DNA from: a virus
IMG/VR virus record: IMGVR_UViG_3300037329_000056
Location: 1-21,800 of that record
DNA: 21,800 bases
Strand: one strand, 5' to 3'
Shown here: in pieces, positions 6,680 to 12,752 of the stretch
Layout of the letters: every line of letters starts with the position of its first letter
How positions within the stretch are numbered: position 1 is the first letter of the stretch
The notes under the pieces: model-generated
What the model was told of the DNA's origin: nothing
The model's input: the letters and a program-made list of their open reading frames with translations, nothing else
Database searches by the model: none
Made by a program: the position numbers and the translations under genes

Positions 6680-7306
6680 CTAAAAGTGTTTTAATAATTT
6701 GTTTTGTCCAAATTTTTTCATTTCGTCCATGTCATATAAACGAGAGAAGTAGCAACGACAATAAAATTCTTTAGCTTGTCGTTGCTTGTCAACCACTTCT
6801 TTCCATAGAAGAGGATCAGAACTTTGTGATTCTTCAAAGATGCTAGATATATATGCATCAATAAACATCACTGTATTTTTTGAAACCATCCCCTTATCGT
6901 ACCAGACATATAACAGAGGATGCAAGTGAAATTTTCCACCATTGAATAAATCTTTGTACCCACAACCAGTGGATTCTATCATTTTGTTAATGGTGTCTAG
7001 ATCGTCATCAAATTCTACGTCAAAGCTGTTTATTCTGTCAAGACATTTTTTATAATGTTTGTACCACATCTGAGGAATAAATTTTTTATATCCATTTTCC
7101 ATGTTAACAAAGAAGAAAATTTCAAGGTCTTCAACACCCACACGCTTTTCTATACCTGCATATTTATACACGTTTGACTTGTTCTTTTTGAAAGTTTCAA
7201 GCTTCACACTGGTTTTACCATTGTACTTGAAATAGTCATAATTGATCTTATCGTTAAAGTGCATCATGATAGCAAGGTATGTTTGATAAGCTGTGAATCC
7301 AATCAT
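6680..7306 (-). CDS. 59: Helicase loader gp59
   Basis: From the ATG at 7306 the product has 208 residues, close to T4 gp59 (217), and its N-terminal half follows gp59 (AYQTYLAIMMHFNDKINYD-YFKYNGKTSV). It lies directly upstream of gene 32 and downstream of a gp33-like gene, the T4 arrangement. gp59 binds fork DNA and gp32 and loads gp41 helicase, which is also encoded here. A TTG-started frame to 7351 would overlap the upstream gene by 41 nt. The ATG at 7306 has GAGGA eight bases upstream and begins just after that gene's stop. Confidence 0.85.
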   Translation of the reverse strand: MIGFTAYQTYLAIMMHFNDKINYDYFKYNGKTSVKLETFKKNKSNVYKYAGIEKRVGVEDLEIFFFVNMENGYKKFIPQMWYKHYKKCLDRINSFDVEFDDDLDTINKMIESTGCGYKDLFNGGKFHLHPLLYVWYDKGMVSKNTVMFIDAYISSIFEESQSSDPLLWKEVVDKQRQAKEFYCRCYFSRLYDMDEMKKFGQNKLLKHF

Positions 7307-7310
7307 TTGT

Positions 7311-7610
7311 TCAGTCCTCGTTTTGATGATGCAACCAATTACCAGCTTCAAACTTGCTAAGTTTTCTTAGCATATAAACCGAAATTTTTGATGATCTTAA
7401 TTCACTTTTATTTGTCAAAAGATGTGTAACAGCTTTTATATCTCCAAGCTCATACTCAAGGTTTTCTCTATTCGTTAATTGATCATCGGGTGATTTATTG
7501 TCATACCCATGTCTAAGAATTTTTCCTATAGCCTGTTGTGCCTCACCTAGCTCTTCGGATAAAATATACAACCTTTCTAATTGTGCGTCATTGAGTTTAT
7601 TAAATGCCAT
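7311..7610 (-). CDS. MazG-like nucleotide pyrophosphohydrolase
   Basis: The 99-residue all-helical product carries the metal-binding pattern of MazG/dUTPase-2-type NTP pyrophosphohydrolases: EELGEAQQAIGK (ExxE-type helix) and LEYELGDIKAVTHLL (ExxxD helix). Such enzymes hydrolyse NTPs or dNTPs to the monophosphate. In phages they may clean the pool or act on signalling nucleotides. The ATG at 7610 (MAFNKL) has GAGAGA upstream. An in-frame ATG pair at 7628 would add six residues and cannot be excluded. It overlaps the end of the exonuclease gene by 11 nt. Confidence 0.75.
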   Translation of the reverse strand: MAFNKLNDAQLERLYILSEELGEAQQAIGKILRHGYDNKSPDDQLTNRENLEYELGDIKAVTHLLTNKSELRSSKISVYMLRKLSKFEAGNWLHHQNED

Positions 7611-8070
7611 TATAGTCTCTCTCATCATCCATACTTATATAATGTCGAAGGTTTGCAATAGCATCATATAATGCATTATGAGGTACTTCTGATATCCCAT
7701 TAATCATTCGATCTATAGTAAACCGCATTGTGTTCGGTGTATTGATCATTGTTCCAGCACCCGTAATCATAATTTTGCAAATGTGCTGAATATCTTCTGG
7801 CCAGTCAACAATAATTTCGACTTCTTTGTATTGTAGAAAATAAAATTGCATTCTACTTTGAATGGTATCATCTCCTTCCCATACAACAACATGATCCAAA
7901 GGATGTTTGTCAAGGAAAGGAAAAACATTTTCATTAACCCATGGATCAATGTCCATTGATTGTGTCGCGTTTCTTACTGCGTAGAATATTTGACCATCTT
8001 CTGCGACCATACCTATACTAATTAAATCGCCTTTGAATCCATTGAACTCTGTGTCTAAAAATATTTTCAT
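7600..8070 (-). CDS. DEDDh 3'-5' exonuclease (exoribonuclease-like)
   Basis: The 156-residue product begins MKIFLDTEFNGF with Asp6 and Glu8 of exonuclease motif I. It then has LISIGMVAEDG, and ends with HNALYDAIANLRHY carrying His131 and Asp136 of motif III. This spacing matches small DnaQ-fold 3'-5' exoribonucleases of the Rv2179c-like group and not T4 DexA, which is longer. The motif II Asp is probably in the VDWPEDIQH region. ATG 8070 with GGGAG upstream overlaps the stop of the gp33-like gene (TAATG). Role in phage could be RNA or short-DNA turnover. Confidence 0.8.
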   Translation of the reverse strand: MKIFLDTEFNGFKGDLISIGMVAEDGQIFYAVRNATQSMDIDPWVNENVFPFLDKHPLDHVVVWEGDDTIQSRMQFYFLQYKEVEIIVDWPEDIQHICKIMITGAGTMINTPNTMRFTIDRMINGISEVPHNALYDAIANLRHYISMDDERDYNGI

Positions 8071-8297
8071 TAAAACAGACTCCCCATAGTGTTTCCTTTA
8101 ATAACTTTTAAGTCCACACCTTCGCGTTCTATAGAATCAATTAATTTTTTGTTCAACAGCTTAGCTATGTCCTCTATTTCTTGGTCTGTTTCGTTTTCAT
8201 AAAAATGAAGAACAGTTTCAATATAGGTGTCAAGTTCTAAGTCTTTTTTCATCTGTTCAAGATAAAGACAGAAATCGTTTTTTGATCGAAACATCAT
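8070..8297 (-). CDS. 33: Late-transcription coactivator gp33-like
   Basis: The 75-residue product is shorter than T4 gp33 (112) but matches its C-terminal half in layout. A helix with YIETVLHFYEN corresponds to YLEATTAFLEEN of T4. A second helix (IAKLLNKKLIDSIEREGVD) and an ending in GSLF resemble the T4 clamp-binding tail LDFLL. gp33 bridges the RNA polymerase flap and the gp45 sliding clamp. The position upstream of genes 59 and 32 agrees with T4, and late-promoter boxes elsewhere in the window fit. Two tandem ATGs (8297, 8294). The start follows the previous stop directly. Assignment is by synteny plus pattern. Confidence 0.65.
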   Translation of the reverse strand: MMFRSKNDFCLYLEQMKKDLELDTYIETVLHFYENETDQEIEDIAKLLNKKLIDSIEREGVDLKVIKGNTMGSLF

Positions 8298-8825
8298 TTA
8301 TTTAAAACACCCCTTTAGTTTTCCTACGAGTTTAGCTACTCGCGGATAATAATATTTTAGTCCTTTGCTCATGTTATTTCCTGAGTTATAGGATGCCACA
8401 ACATGATTCCATTGTCCATCTCTGCGGTCATCCCAGTACAAAAGTTCTTCTATAGCAAGGGCTATGGCAAGGTCATCATCAAAAACGATCTTAGATGCTG
8501 CTACAGAGCGCATGAAAGGCGTATCTTTGTATCCCAGTCTGTTTATTGCTGTTTTGATATTAATTTGAGTAAGCCCATAATCCTTTGATTCTGGATTAAC
8601 ACGATACAACCCACCCTGACTCTCCTGAATTATAATAGCGGCCAACGTAAGTCCGTAGCCATGATCATACGCGGCGTAATAGCCTTTTGATACATTGTAC
8701 CATTGTTCATTGGTCATTTTTTCTTGTGGTTTGCACGTTGATGCGTTTGCTGTGTTGGATAAAGACAAATGCGCTATGAACACCACCCCGCTTGCAAAGA
8801 GAAATAATTTATCTTTTGATGTCAT
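8298..8825 (-). CDS. Exported lytic transglycosylase (SLT domain)
   Basis: From the ATG at 8825 the product has 175 residues. It has a classic signal peptide: Lys-rich start, hydrophobic core FLFASGVVFIAHL, and likely signal peptidase cleavage after ANA (residue 28). The mature domain shows the family-1 transglycosylase pattern: AAIIIQESQGG with catalytic Glu68, DYGLTQINIKTA, and VASYNSGNN. Cys31 and Cys173 could form a periplasmic disulfide. It would cut peptidoglycan from the periplasm with no holin. A TTG extension to 8849 overlaps the upstream gene further and adds residues before the signal peptide. It interrupts the replication block between gp33 and unknown genes, so it may be an insertion. 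Confidence 0.85.
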   Translation of the reverse strand: MTSKDKLFLFASGVVFIAHLSLSNTANASTCKPQEKMTNEQWYNVSKGYYAAYDHGYGLTLAAIIIQESQGGLYRVNPESKDYGLTQINIKTAINRLGYKDTPFMRSVAASKIVFDDDLAIALAIEELLYWDDRRDGQWNHVVASYNSGNNMSKGLKYYYPRVAKLVGKLKGCFK

Positions 8826-9003
8826 CAGGAACCCCAAAAGATTTTTCAATTTTTCGATTTAGTTGTTCTAGTGAATCCGTAGTTGCATCACCATAACCAC
8901 GAAGATAAGCAATATATAGCGCCTTATATGCTGCTGAATCCTTTTCGTTAGAAATATTCTCAAACATTTCTGACATTAGATCATCAAACCCTGATTTATT
9001 CAT
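8809..9003 (-). CDS. Small conserved-looking protein of unknown function
   Basis: From the ATG at 9003 (AGGA ten bases upstream) the product has 64 residues, mostly helical and acidic in the first half (FDDLMSEMFENISNEKD) with AYLRGYGDATTDSLEQL after it. A TTG-led longer frame would run back into the nuclease gene and is not favoured. It overlaps the transglycosylase start by 17 nt. T4 dsbA occupies this syntenic position relative to gene 33, but this protein does not resemble DsbA. Confidence 0.65.
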   Translation of the reverse strand: MNKSGFDDLMSEMFENISNEKDSAAYKALYIAYLRGYGDATTDSLEQLNRKIEKSFGVPDDIKR

Positions 9004-9013
9004 CGCAATATTC

Positions 9014-9745
9014 CTATAGTCTGTAATAGAGAGAATCTTTTTTGTTACGAGCCCCGTTGTAGATTTCAATTAACTTTTCAAATTCACCACGATAGCTTTC
9101 TATTGGAAATTTAAAAACGCTTGAGTTAGAGAGTTCGTGATTTCCCACGATTATACACCCCTTTATCGGTTTGAGTCCAAACATTTCTTCAATACAAATT
9201 GCATAACCAACACACTGCAAATAGTATTTCCACATTTTTCGTCTAGCGTATTTCTTTTTAACATCAATTTCTCTACGGCTGTTTTTGTGGTCTATAACGT
9301 GAAGAATGCCGTTTATATACGCGATACAGTCAACCCGACCAGCGAATCCGTATCGGTTGCTGTACAGAGGAATCTCAGTAGCTAGAACAGGGTTTATGGT
9401 ATCAAGCAATGGCTTATTGCGGTTGAATAGAACCTTGCCTTTACCGTGAAGCTCAGAGCGTTCTAGCTCATTTCTCAAATACTTTTCACTCAGATCATGA
9501 AGAGAGTTTCCCCGAGCAGATGCTTCATTTTTTATTTTTTCTGCTTCTTCAATACCCACCCGTTTTATCCATGCATCAATACCACCATCATCCAAAATTG
9601 CTAAGATAGTGGTCATTGATGGAAAATTTCCTATGGGTGTTTTGTAAAATCTTTTTCCTGTTTCTTCGTTTGTCACTGACTCTATTTCTTTAAAGTCAAG
9701 GGGTTCCCAATTAAACTTTTTCCATGTAAAGGGATCATTCTTCAT
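9014..9745 (-). CDS. PD-(D/E)XK nuclease, Cas4/RecB-like exonuclease
   Basis: The 243-residue protein shows the RecB/Cas4-like nuclease signature in order: RGNSLHDLSEKYL (residues 78-90), LATEIPLYS with Glu124, GRVDCIAYINGILHVIDHKNS with Asp139 and Asp152-His-Lys154, and YYLQCVGYAICIEEMFG with Gln177 in the QxxxY-type helix. It lacks the four Cys of true Cas4, so no iron-sulfur cluster is expected. The N-terminal YKTPIGNFPSMTTILAI is typical of phage and MGME1-like single-strand exonucleases. Its role is probably DNA recombination or degradation of host DNA. It overlaps the upstream membrane-protein gene by ATGA. Confidence 0.82.
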   Translation of the reverse strand: MKNDPFTWKKFNWEPLDFKEIESVTNEETGKRFYKTPIGNFPSMTTILAILDDGGIDAWIKRVGIEEAEKIKNEASARGNSLHDLSEKYLRNELERSELHGKGKVLFNRNKPLLDTINPVLATEIPLYSNRYGFAGRVDCIAYINGILHVIDHKNSRREIDVKKKYARRKMWKYYLQCVGYAICIEEMFGLKPIKGCIIVGNHELSNSSVFKFPIESYRGEFEKLIEIYNGARNKKDSLYYRL

Positions 9746-9933
9746 AAGTACATGAACCCTCCACCACCGAAGTAAAAAATTATAGTATATAGTAGAAGTG
9801 AGTAGACGCCTGTTGGAATTAAGTTTTCTGTTAGAATTGTTTTAAAAGGAGTTCTTTTAAATATTTTGTCCATCATAGAAAATACAAAAAGGACAAAAAC
9901 CCAGTAAAGTACGTAATCTAGAAACATAATCAT
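9742..9933 (-). CDS. Small membrane protein, two predicted transmembrane segments
   Basis: The 63-residue product has two hydrophobic stretches, DYVLYWVFVLFVFSMM (about 6-21) and VYSLLLYTIIFYFGGGGF (about 43-60), joined by a basic loop (KIFKRTPFK). The second ends in four Gly. Translation is probably coupled on both sides, since it overlaps each neighbour by ATGA. An in-frame ATG at 9927 is a possible alternative start. No family recognised. Confidence 0.65.
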   Translation of the reverse strand: MIMFLDYVLYWVFVLFVFSMMDKIFKRTPFKTILTENLIPTGVYSLLLYTIIFYFGGGGFMYL

Positions 9934-10331
9934 AGTTCAATCTCGTAGTCGCATTTTTTATATTCGTACTTACCTAAAACAGTAAGTGGCATCATACTGA
10001 AAAGTGAATCTTTCTCATCATTGAAAACAATAAAGCAGATACTTACATCGCTTCTGCGAACAAAGATGGCAATAGAATCTTCAGAGTTCATTTTTTCTTT
10101 GTCATCTTCAAAAATTTTGAGAAGATGATCATAGTGGCGGTCAAATAAAAGTTCAAAAATTTCTTTGAATGTTGTCTGATTAATTCCTCGTTCCAACACA
10201 CGTCCAAACAAGTGTGGCTTGTATTTTGTAAAGTATCGAATATTGCTCTTTCGCGTTGAATCAAAAAACTTTTCGTTTATTGGGTAAATAACAGTTTTCA
10301 TTATGTGTGATTTATATTCTAGTGGTGTCAT
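9930..10331 (-). CDS. Unknown 133-residue protein
   Basis: I do not recognise this protein. It is basic in its first half (PHLFGRVLERGI) with a helical middle (FKEIFELLFDRHYDHLLKIF) and an alternating hydrophobic beta-like end (SICFIVFNDEK, MMPLTVLGKYEY). That helix-then-strands layout is seen in several small nuclease and toxin folds, but no catalytic motif is evident. ATG 10331 has GGAGATTATAAA upstream. The 3' end overlaps the membrane-protein gene by four bases. Confidence 0.65.
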   Translation of the reverse strand: MTPLEYKSHIMKTVIYPINEKFFDSTRKSNIRYFTKYKPHLFGRVLERGINQTTFKEIFELLFDRHYDHLLKIFEDDKEKMNSEDSIAIFVRRSDVSICFIVFNDEKDSLFSMMPLTVLGKYEYKKCDYEIEL

Positions 10332-10348
10332 TTTATAATCTCCGATTT

Positions 10349-10570
10349 TTATGCTTGTTCAATAAGTTCAATTCGGATTATATCTTTCAGGGCTTCTTTT
10401 AGTGAAGGACATTCTACACTTATCCAGTCACAGCAATGAAAATATTTATTATCAGAGCCGTTATTTGAAATTGAGGCCAATGAATAACCGCCCCCCACCC
10501 AGTAAATCTTGACCAACCCTATTGGAACATTATAACAATTTTCGTCTATTTCTCTCATAATTGTAGCCAT
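10349..10570 (-). CDS. Unknown 73-residue protein
   Basis: The product has 73 residues with alternating beta-like segments (IGLVKIYWVGGGYSLASIS) and a C-terminal helix (SLKEALKDIIRIELIEQ). Three Cys lie at residues 12, 46-47 region and 54, without clear metal spacing. ATG 10570 has a strong site (CAGGAG). It is the first gene after the tRNA-like gene and the hairpin at 10586-10609. No known family recognised. Confidence 0.6.
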   Translation of the reverse strand: MATIMREIDENCYNVPIGLVKIYWVGGGYSLASISNNGSDNKYFHCCDWISVECPSLKEALKDIIRIELIEQA

Positions 10571-10585
10571 TATTTTTCTCCTGTT

Positions 10586-10609
10586 TACACAAGAAATTAT
10601 TCTTGTGTA
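10586..10609 (-). other. Perfect 10-bp stem hairpin between the tRNA-like gene and next coding gene
   Basis: TACACAAGAA (10586-10595), loop of four, and its exact complement (10600-10609) form a stable hairpin. It begins 11 nt after the encoded CCA and ends just before the Shine-Dalgarno of the gene at 10570. No T-run follows in the direction of transcription, so it is unlikely to be an efficient terminator. It may protect or guide processing of the tRNA 3' trailer or affect translation of the next gene. Confidence 0.5.
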
Positions 10610-10620
10610 GGTGTGTGAAA

Positions 10621-10700
10621 TGGTACGCTAGGAAGGATTCGAACCTTCATGTATCCAGTTACCCTTTCTAGTGCTTAGAAGGCACAGGGGATACTAGCGC
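10621..10700 (-). tRNA. tRNA-Arg(UCU)-like gene without a canonical D-arm
   Basis: The 80-nt minus-strand sequence has a 7-bp acceptor stem (GCGCTAG with CTAGCGT, first pair G-U), discriminator A and encoded CCA. Its T-arm is perfect (GAAGG, loop TTCGAAT, CCTTC). The anticodon-like hairpin has stem GTGC/GCAC and the 7-nt loop CTTCTAA: U33, anticodon UCU (Arg, AGA) and A37. Only seven bases (TATCCCC) lie between acceptor and anticodon region, where a D-arm should be, and about 21 bases lie between anticodon stem and T-arm. Those two parts pair (TATCC with GGATA, CCCT with AGGG), making one long bulged arm. So it is either a D-armless or rearranged functional tRNA, or a decayed or mimic tRNA. 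Its 5' bases overlap the stop codon of the HNH remnant. Confidence 0.6.
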
Positions 10701-10888
10701 ATTTTATACATTCTATCGTGTTCTTCTCTATGACAATTAGAACATAATAAAATACATGTATCAAGTTCTTTCTTTACTTTTTCATTAAATACATATCTTT
10801 TGTATTTTGAAATTGTAAAATCTTTTTTATCTGGATTAATATGATGAAATTCTAAAGCAGATAAAGATTTTGAGTATCCGCATTCAGT
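10694..10888 (-). pseudogene. HNH homing endonuclease, 5'-truncated remnant
   Basis: An open stretch of 64 codons ends at a TAG (10694-10696) and encodes the core of a phage-type HNH endonuclease: ECGYSKSLSALEFHHINP, then KKDFTIS, KKELDTCILLCSNCHREEH. The His-His and Asn of the HNH motif and the second zinc Cys pair (CSNC) are kept. The frame begins after a TAG (10889-10891) with no start codon, and the usual first CxxC knuckle keeps only its second Cys, so the 5' half is missing. The preceding gene stops at 10892-10894 in the same frame, giving two consecutive TAG codons at the break. The remnant's own stop lies inside the tRNA-like acceptor stem. It is unlikely to be expressed. Confidence 0.85.
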
Positions 10889-10891
10889 CTA

Positions 10892-11116
10892 CTATCCTAC
10901 CACACCGTAATAGGAACATGCAAATGAAACTACGTAAATTGTTGGCATTACAAAAGTGTAGAAAAATCCTCTGCTGTTGAAATCAATGCCTTCCCCGTTT
11001 TTCTTAGCTTGTTTAAAAGAGGAAACTGTTTTAAATCCTCCGAGAAGCAACATTATACACGACAAAACAAAGAAAAACATCAGCGTTGTCTTAAAAAAAA
11101 TATCTATACTGTTCAT
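10892..11116 (-). CDS. Small membrane protein, two predicted transmembrane segments
   Basis: The 74-residue product has a first hydrophobic segment TTLMFFFVLSCIMLLLGGF (about 10-28), a polar loop (KQAKKNGEGIDFNSRG), and a second segment FVMPTIYVVSFACSYYGVVG reaching the C terminus. ATG 11116 has AGGT upstream and follows the dCMP deaminase gene by 9 nt. Its stop abuts the HNH remnant, so the natural C terminus could have been altered by that event. The fit of the second segment suggests it is intact. Function unknown. Confidence 0.65.
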   Translation of the reverse strand: MNSIDIFFKTTLMFFFVLSCIMLLLGGFKTVSSFKQAKKNGEGIDFNSRGFFYTFVMPTIYVVSFACSYYGVVG

Positions 11117-11125
11117 ATTAATTAC

Positions 11126-11641
11126 CTATCCTATTACAATTTTTTGCCATTGGTTAAGAGATTGTCTGATTGAGTCATTGAATGGACTAAAAACTAATTC
11201 AAGTTCAATGTCAAGATCATCTAACTCTTTTTTTGTCTCTTCAATACACCACCGGTCAGAAAAATCACCACTGGGTTTGATAGTGACTACTTTATATATT
11301 CCATTTTGTGACAAGACATGACAACAGTGTAGACACGGTGGGTGTGTGATATAAGCTATACACCCCCTAACATCCTTTGTAGCGTTGTATATAGCGTTCT
11401 CTTCGGCGTGAAGAACACGCTTGTACTTCTCTTGTCTATCCAAGAAAGTTGCATCATCATGCTTGTACTCCCTAGAAAAGCCATTAGTACCAAACCCCAT
11501 TGGTCGATTTAATGTGTCTGTTATTACACAACCAACTTTTGTTGATGGGTCTTTACTGAATGTTGAATAGAACAATGCAAGACACAAAAACCGATTACGC
11601 CAAGTATCGCTCGAAGTTTTTTCATTCATACGTGATTTCAT
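11126..11641 (-). CDS. dCMP deaminase
   Basis: The 171-residue product carries the zinc site of the cytidine/dCMP deaminase family: HAEENA (zinc His78 and proton-shuttle Glu80) and PPCLHC (zinc Cys103 and Cys106). Upstream STKVGCVITD and NGFSREYKHDD are typical of dCMP deaminases. It makes dUMP from dCMP for dTTP synthesis, fitting the NrdA/B and SHMT genes in the window. T4 Cd is about 193 residues. Start is uncertain: a TTG at 11653, ATG at 11641 (chosen) or ATG at 11629, all with weak ribosome sites. Translation may be coupled to the small gene ending at 11660. Confidence 0.85.
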   Translation of the reverse strand: MKSRMNEKTSSDTWRNRFLCLALFYSTFSKDPSTKVGCVITDTLNRPMGFGTNGFSREYKHDDATFLDRQEKYKRVLHAEENAIYNATKDVRGCIAYITHPPCLHCCHVLSQNGIYKVVTIKPSGDFSDRWCIEETKKELDDLDIELELVFSPFNDSIRQSLNQWQKIVIG

Positions 11642-11659
11642 ACAATGGCTCAATTATTT

Positions 11660-11737
11660 TCATGAGTCGATCAGCTTGTGTCCACATTCAAAGCCAGAAT
11701 CTTTACAAACAACGTTTTCTTTTCCTATGATTTCCAT
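11660..11737 (-). CDS. Putative 25-residue Cys/His peptide
   Basis: A 25-codon frame begins at ATG 11737 with a good Shine-Dalgarno (AAAGGA, 7-9 nt upstream) and ends in TGA 18 nt before the dCMP deaminase start. The peptide includes CKDSGFECGH, so two Cys and a His lie close together and could hold a metal if dimerised. It fills an otherwise empty gap and may be a leader peptide that couples translation to the deaminase. Its small size means it could also be chance. Confidence 0.45.
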   Translation of the reverse strand: MEIIGKENVVCKDSGFECGHKLIDS

Positions 11738-11748
11738 TTCAACTTCCT

Positions 11749-11988
11749 TTAAAGATTTTTTATTTGTCTAACACCAAATTCAATGGTGACTTCAAATGGT
11801 GTGAATAAATCTTCAAACCAATCAGTTATGAATTCACCTTTTTTATATGTCGAGTTTTGTGCACTAATAACAATACCAGTTCTGGGAGAAACAAACAAAA
11901 CCACCGTATAACAACTATTTTTTGCAACATAAGGATATTTCATACCACCGACTGTTTTTTCTTTTTCACTAACTTTTTCTATGCTCAT
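11749..11988 (-). CDS. Unknown 79-residue protein
   Basis: The product has a charged N terminus (EKVSEKEKTVGG) then a beta-rich body (CYTVVLFVSPRTGIVISAQ) and an acidic aromatic part (ITDWFEDLFTPFEVTIEFG). I know no family for it. ATG 11988 has only a weak AAGAGA site upstream. A candidate promoter lies about 45 nt upstream. Confidence 0.6.
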   Translation of the reverse strand: MSIEKVSEKEKTVGGMKYPYVAKNSCYTVVLFVSPRTGIVISAQNSTYKKGEFITDWFEDLFTPFEVTIEFGVRQIKNL

Positions 11989-12032
11989 ACTTTTTTATCT
12001 CTTAAAATTTCTTAAAATTTTACATAAGGCAA

Positions 12033-12038
12033 ATTATA
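12033..12038 (-). promoter_or_regulatory. Candidate -10 element (TATAAT) before the 79-residue gene
   Basis: A consensus TATAAT on the minus strand lies in the 64-nt gap before the gene starting at 11988. No good -35 is found at 16-18 bp, so it would need an activator. A tandem 10-mer (cttaaaattt twice, 12001-12020) follows it in the leader. The gap holds nothing else visible. Confidence 0.3.
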
Positions 12039-12052
12039 CACTTTTTTAGTAA

Positions 12053-12376
12053 TTACCACATCCATGAAGAAATTTCTCTCTGCCAAGAACAAAGCTTGAA
12101 CTTATATTCTTCTGATTTTACGTAGGTGTTAGCCTTGTACTGATCTTTAAAGACTGCATTCAATGTCAACCCACGCAAACCCACACCATAATCTCTTGCA
12201 TAGAAATAACCATCTTCTGTGTTGATCAAATCATAGAAATTCAAATTGGCAGGATGTGTTTTTGTCCAATTAGTTGTAATAGTCGCTTTTTTAACACTCC
12301 CTACACACACCATGTAGATGACATCACCTTTTTCGATGTCAGATTTATCGTCAAGACGAGATGTTGCGTAATCCAT
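12053..12376 (-). CDS. Unknown 107-residue protein
   Basis: The product has a strand-rich central part (GDVIYMVCVGSVKKATITTNW) resembling a small beta-barrel or SH3-like start, then NFYDLINTEDGYFYARDYGVGL and a Trp-rich end (CSWQREISSWMW). No catalytic motif is seen and I recognise no family. ATG 12376 follows the stop of the preceding gene by one base, so translation is probably coupled. Confidence 0.65.
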   Translation of the reverse strand: MDYATSRLDDKSDIEKGDVIYMVCVGSVKKATITTNWTKTHPANLNFYDLINTEDGYFYARDYGVGLRGLTLNAVFKDQYKANTYVKSEEYKFKLCSWQREISSWMW

Positions 12377-12377
12377 T

Positions 12378-12665
12378 TTAGTAACCTGCTGAGTGATTTA
12401 ATGCGTTGTTGATAGACTGAGCAACTTTCATTTTCTCGCCACGATTCATCTTTTTCATTGCAATGTAGTCTTTCATGGCGTGACGTGGAATGCTTGGAAA
12501 TACATAAACGATGTTTCCAAAGCGCAGATCGGTTCCCTCTAAAAGATTTGTTGTTCCGATCATGGACATGATGTAGTAGATTTCGTTGTTGGCTTCAATT
12601 TCGGTGAAACCGTTGTCACGGACTAGGTAGGTTCTTAGAATGTTTGAAAAAAGTGCATCGTTCAT
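12378..12665 (-). CDS. Unknown 95-residue protein
   Basis: The 95-residue product is predicted helix, then a short strand pair (LRFGNIVYVFPSIP), then a basic helix (MKDYIAMKKMNRGEKMKVAQSINNAL). The last part could contact nucleic acid, but this is a guess. ATG 12665 has a consensus AGGAG site. It is the first gene after the terminator-promoter cassette at 12705-12738 and starts a two-gene unit with the next gene. Confidence 0.65.
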   Translation of the reverse strand: MNDALFSNILRTYLVRDNGFTEIEANNEIYYIMSMIGTTNLLEGTDLRFGNIVYVFPSIPRHAMKDYIAMKKMNRGEKMKVAQSINNALNHSAGY

Positions 12666-12704
12666 ATCTTTAATCTCCTGTGTGTTTCTTTATTCAACAC
12701 AATT

Positions 12705-12733
12705 ATTGTAGCAATAAAAAAGGGCTTTTGCAA
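12705..12733 (-). promoter_or_regulatory. sigma70-like promoter overlapping terminator (cassette C)
   Basis: TTGCAA (12728-12733) and TACAAT (12705-12710) are exactly 17 bp apart on the minus strand. The -35 lies in the loop and arm of the hairpin at 12721-12738. It would drive the gene starting at 12665. Confidence 0.65.
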
Positions 12734-12752
12734 GCCCCTGTGTGAAATTAGT
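12712..12752 (-). repeat. 41-bp perfect repeat, copy 1 (regulatory cassette)
   Basis: This stretch is identical over 41 bp to 13752-13792. It covers the stop codon and trailing bases of the upstream gene, the whole terminator hairpin, the -35 and most of the spacer. The -10 lies just outside and differs (TACAAT here, TAAGAT there). Such identity in non-coding DNA points to recent duplication or exchange. Confidence 0.9.
12715..12738 (-). terminator. Intrinsic terminator (cassette C)
   Basis: The minus strand reads GGGCTT, loop GCAA, AAGCCC, then six Ts: a perfect 6-bp stem with a GNRA-type tetraloop. It follows the stop of the gene at 12748 by about 10 nt. Confidence 0.85.

Noticed and set aside
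10443-10450. AATAAATA on the minus strand as a late promoter
   Set aside because: It lies in mid-gene, far from the next start, and has a mismatch at the first position.
10852-10858. TGCTTTA resembling a T4 MotA box upstream of a weak TATTAA
   Set aside because: It falls in conserved HNH coding sequence and there is no evidence in the window for MotA.
10694-10888. Reading the HNH remnant as a C-terminal extension of the upstream membrane protein
   Set aside because: Although in the same frame, two consecutive TAG codons separate them, and a membrane protein fused to a headless HNH makes no functional sense.
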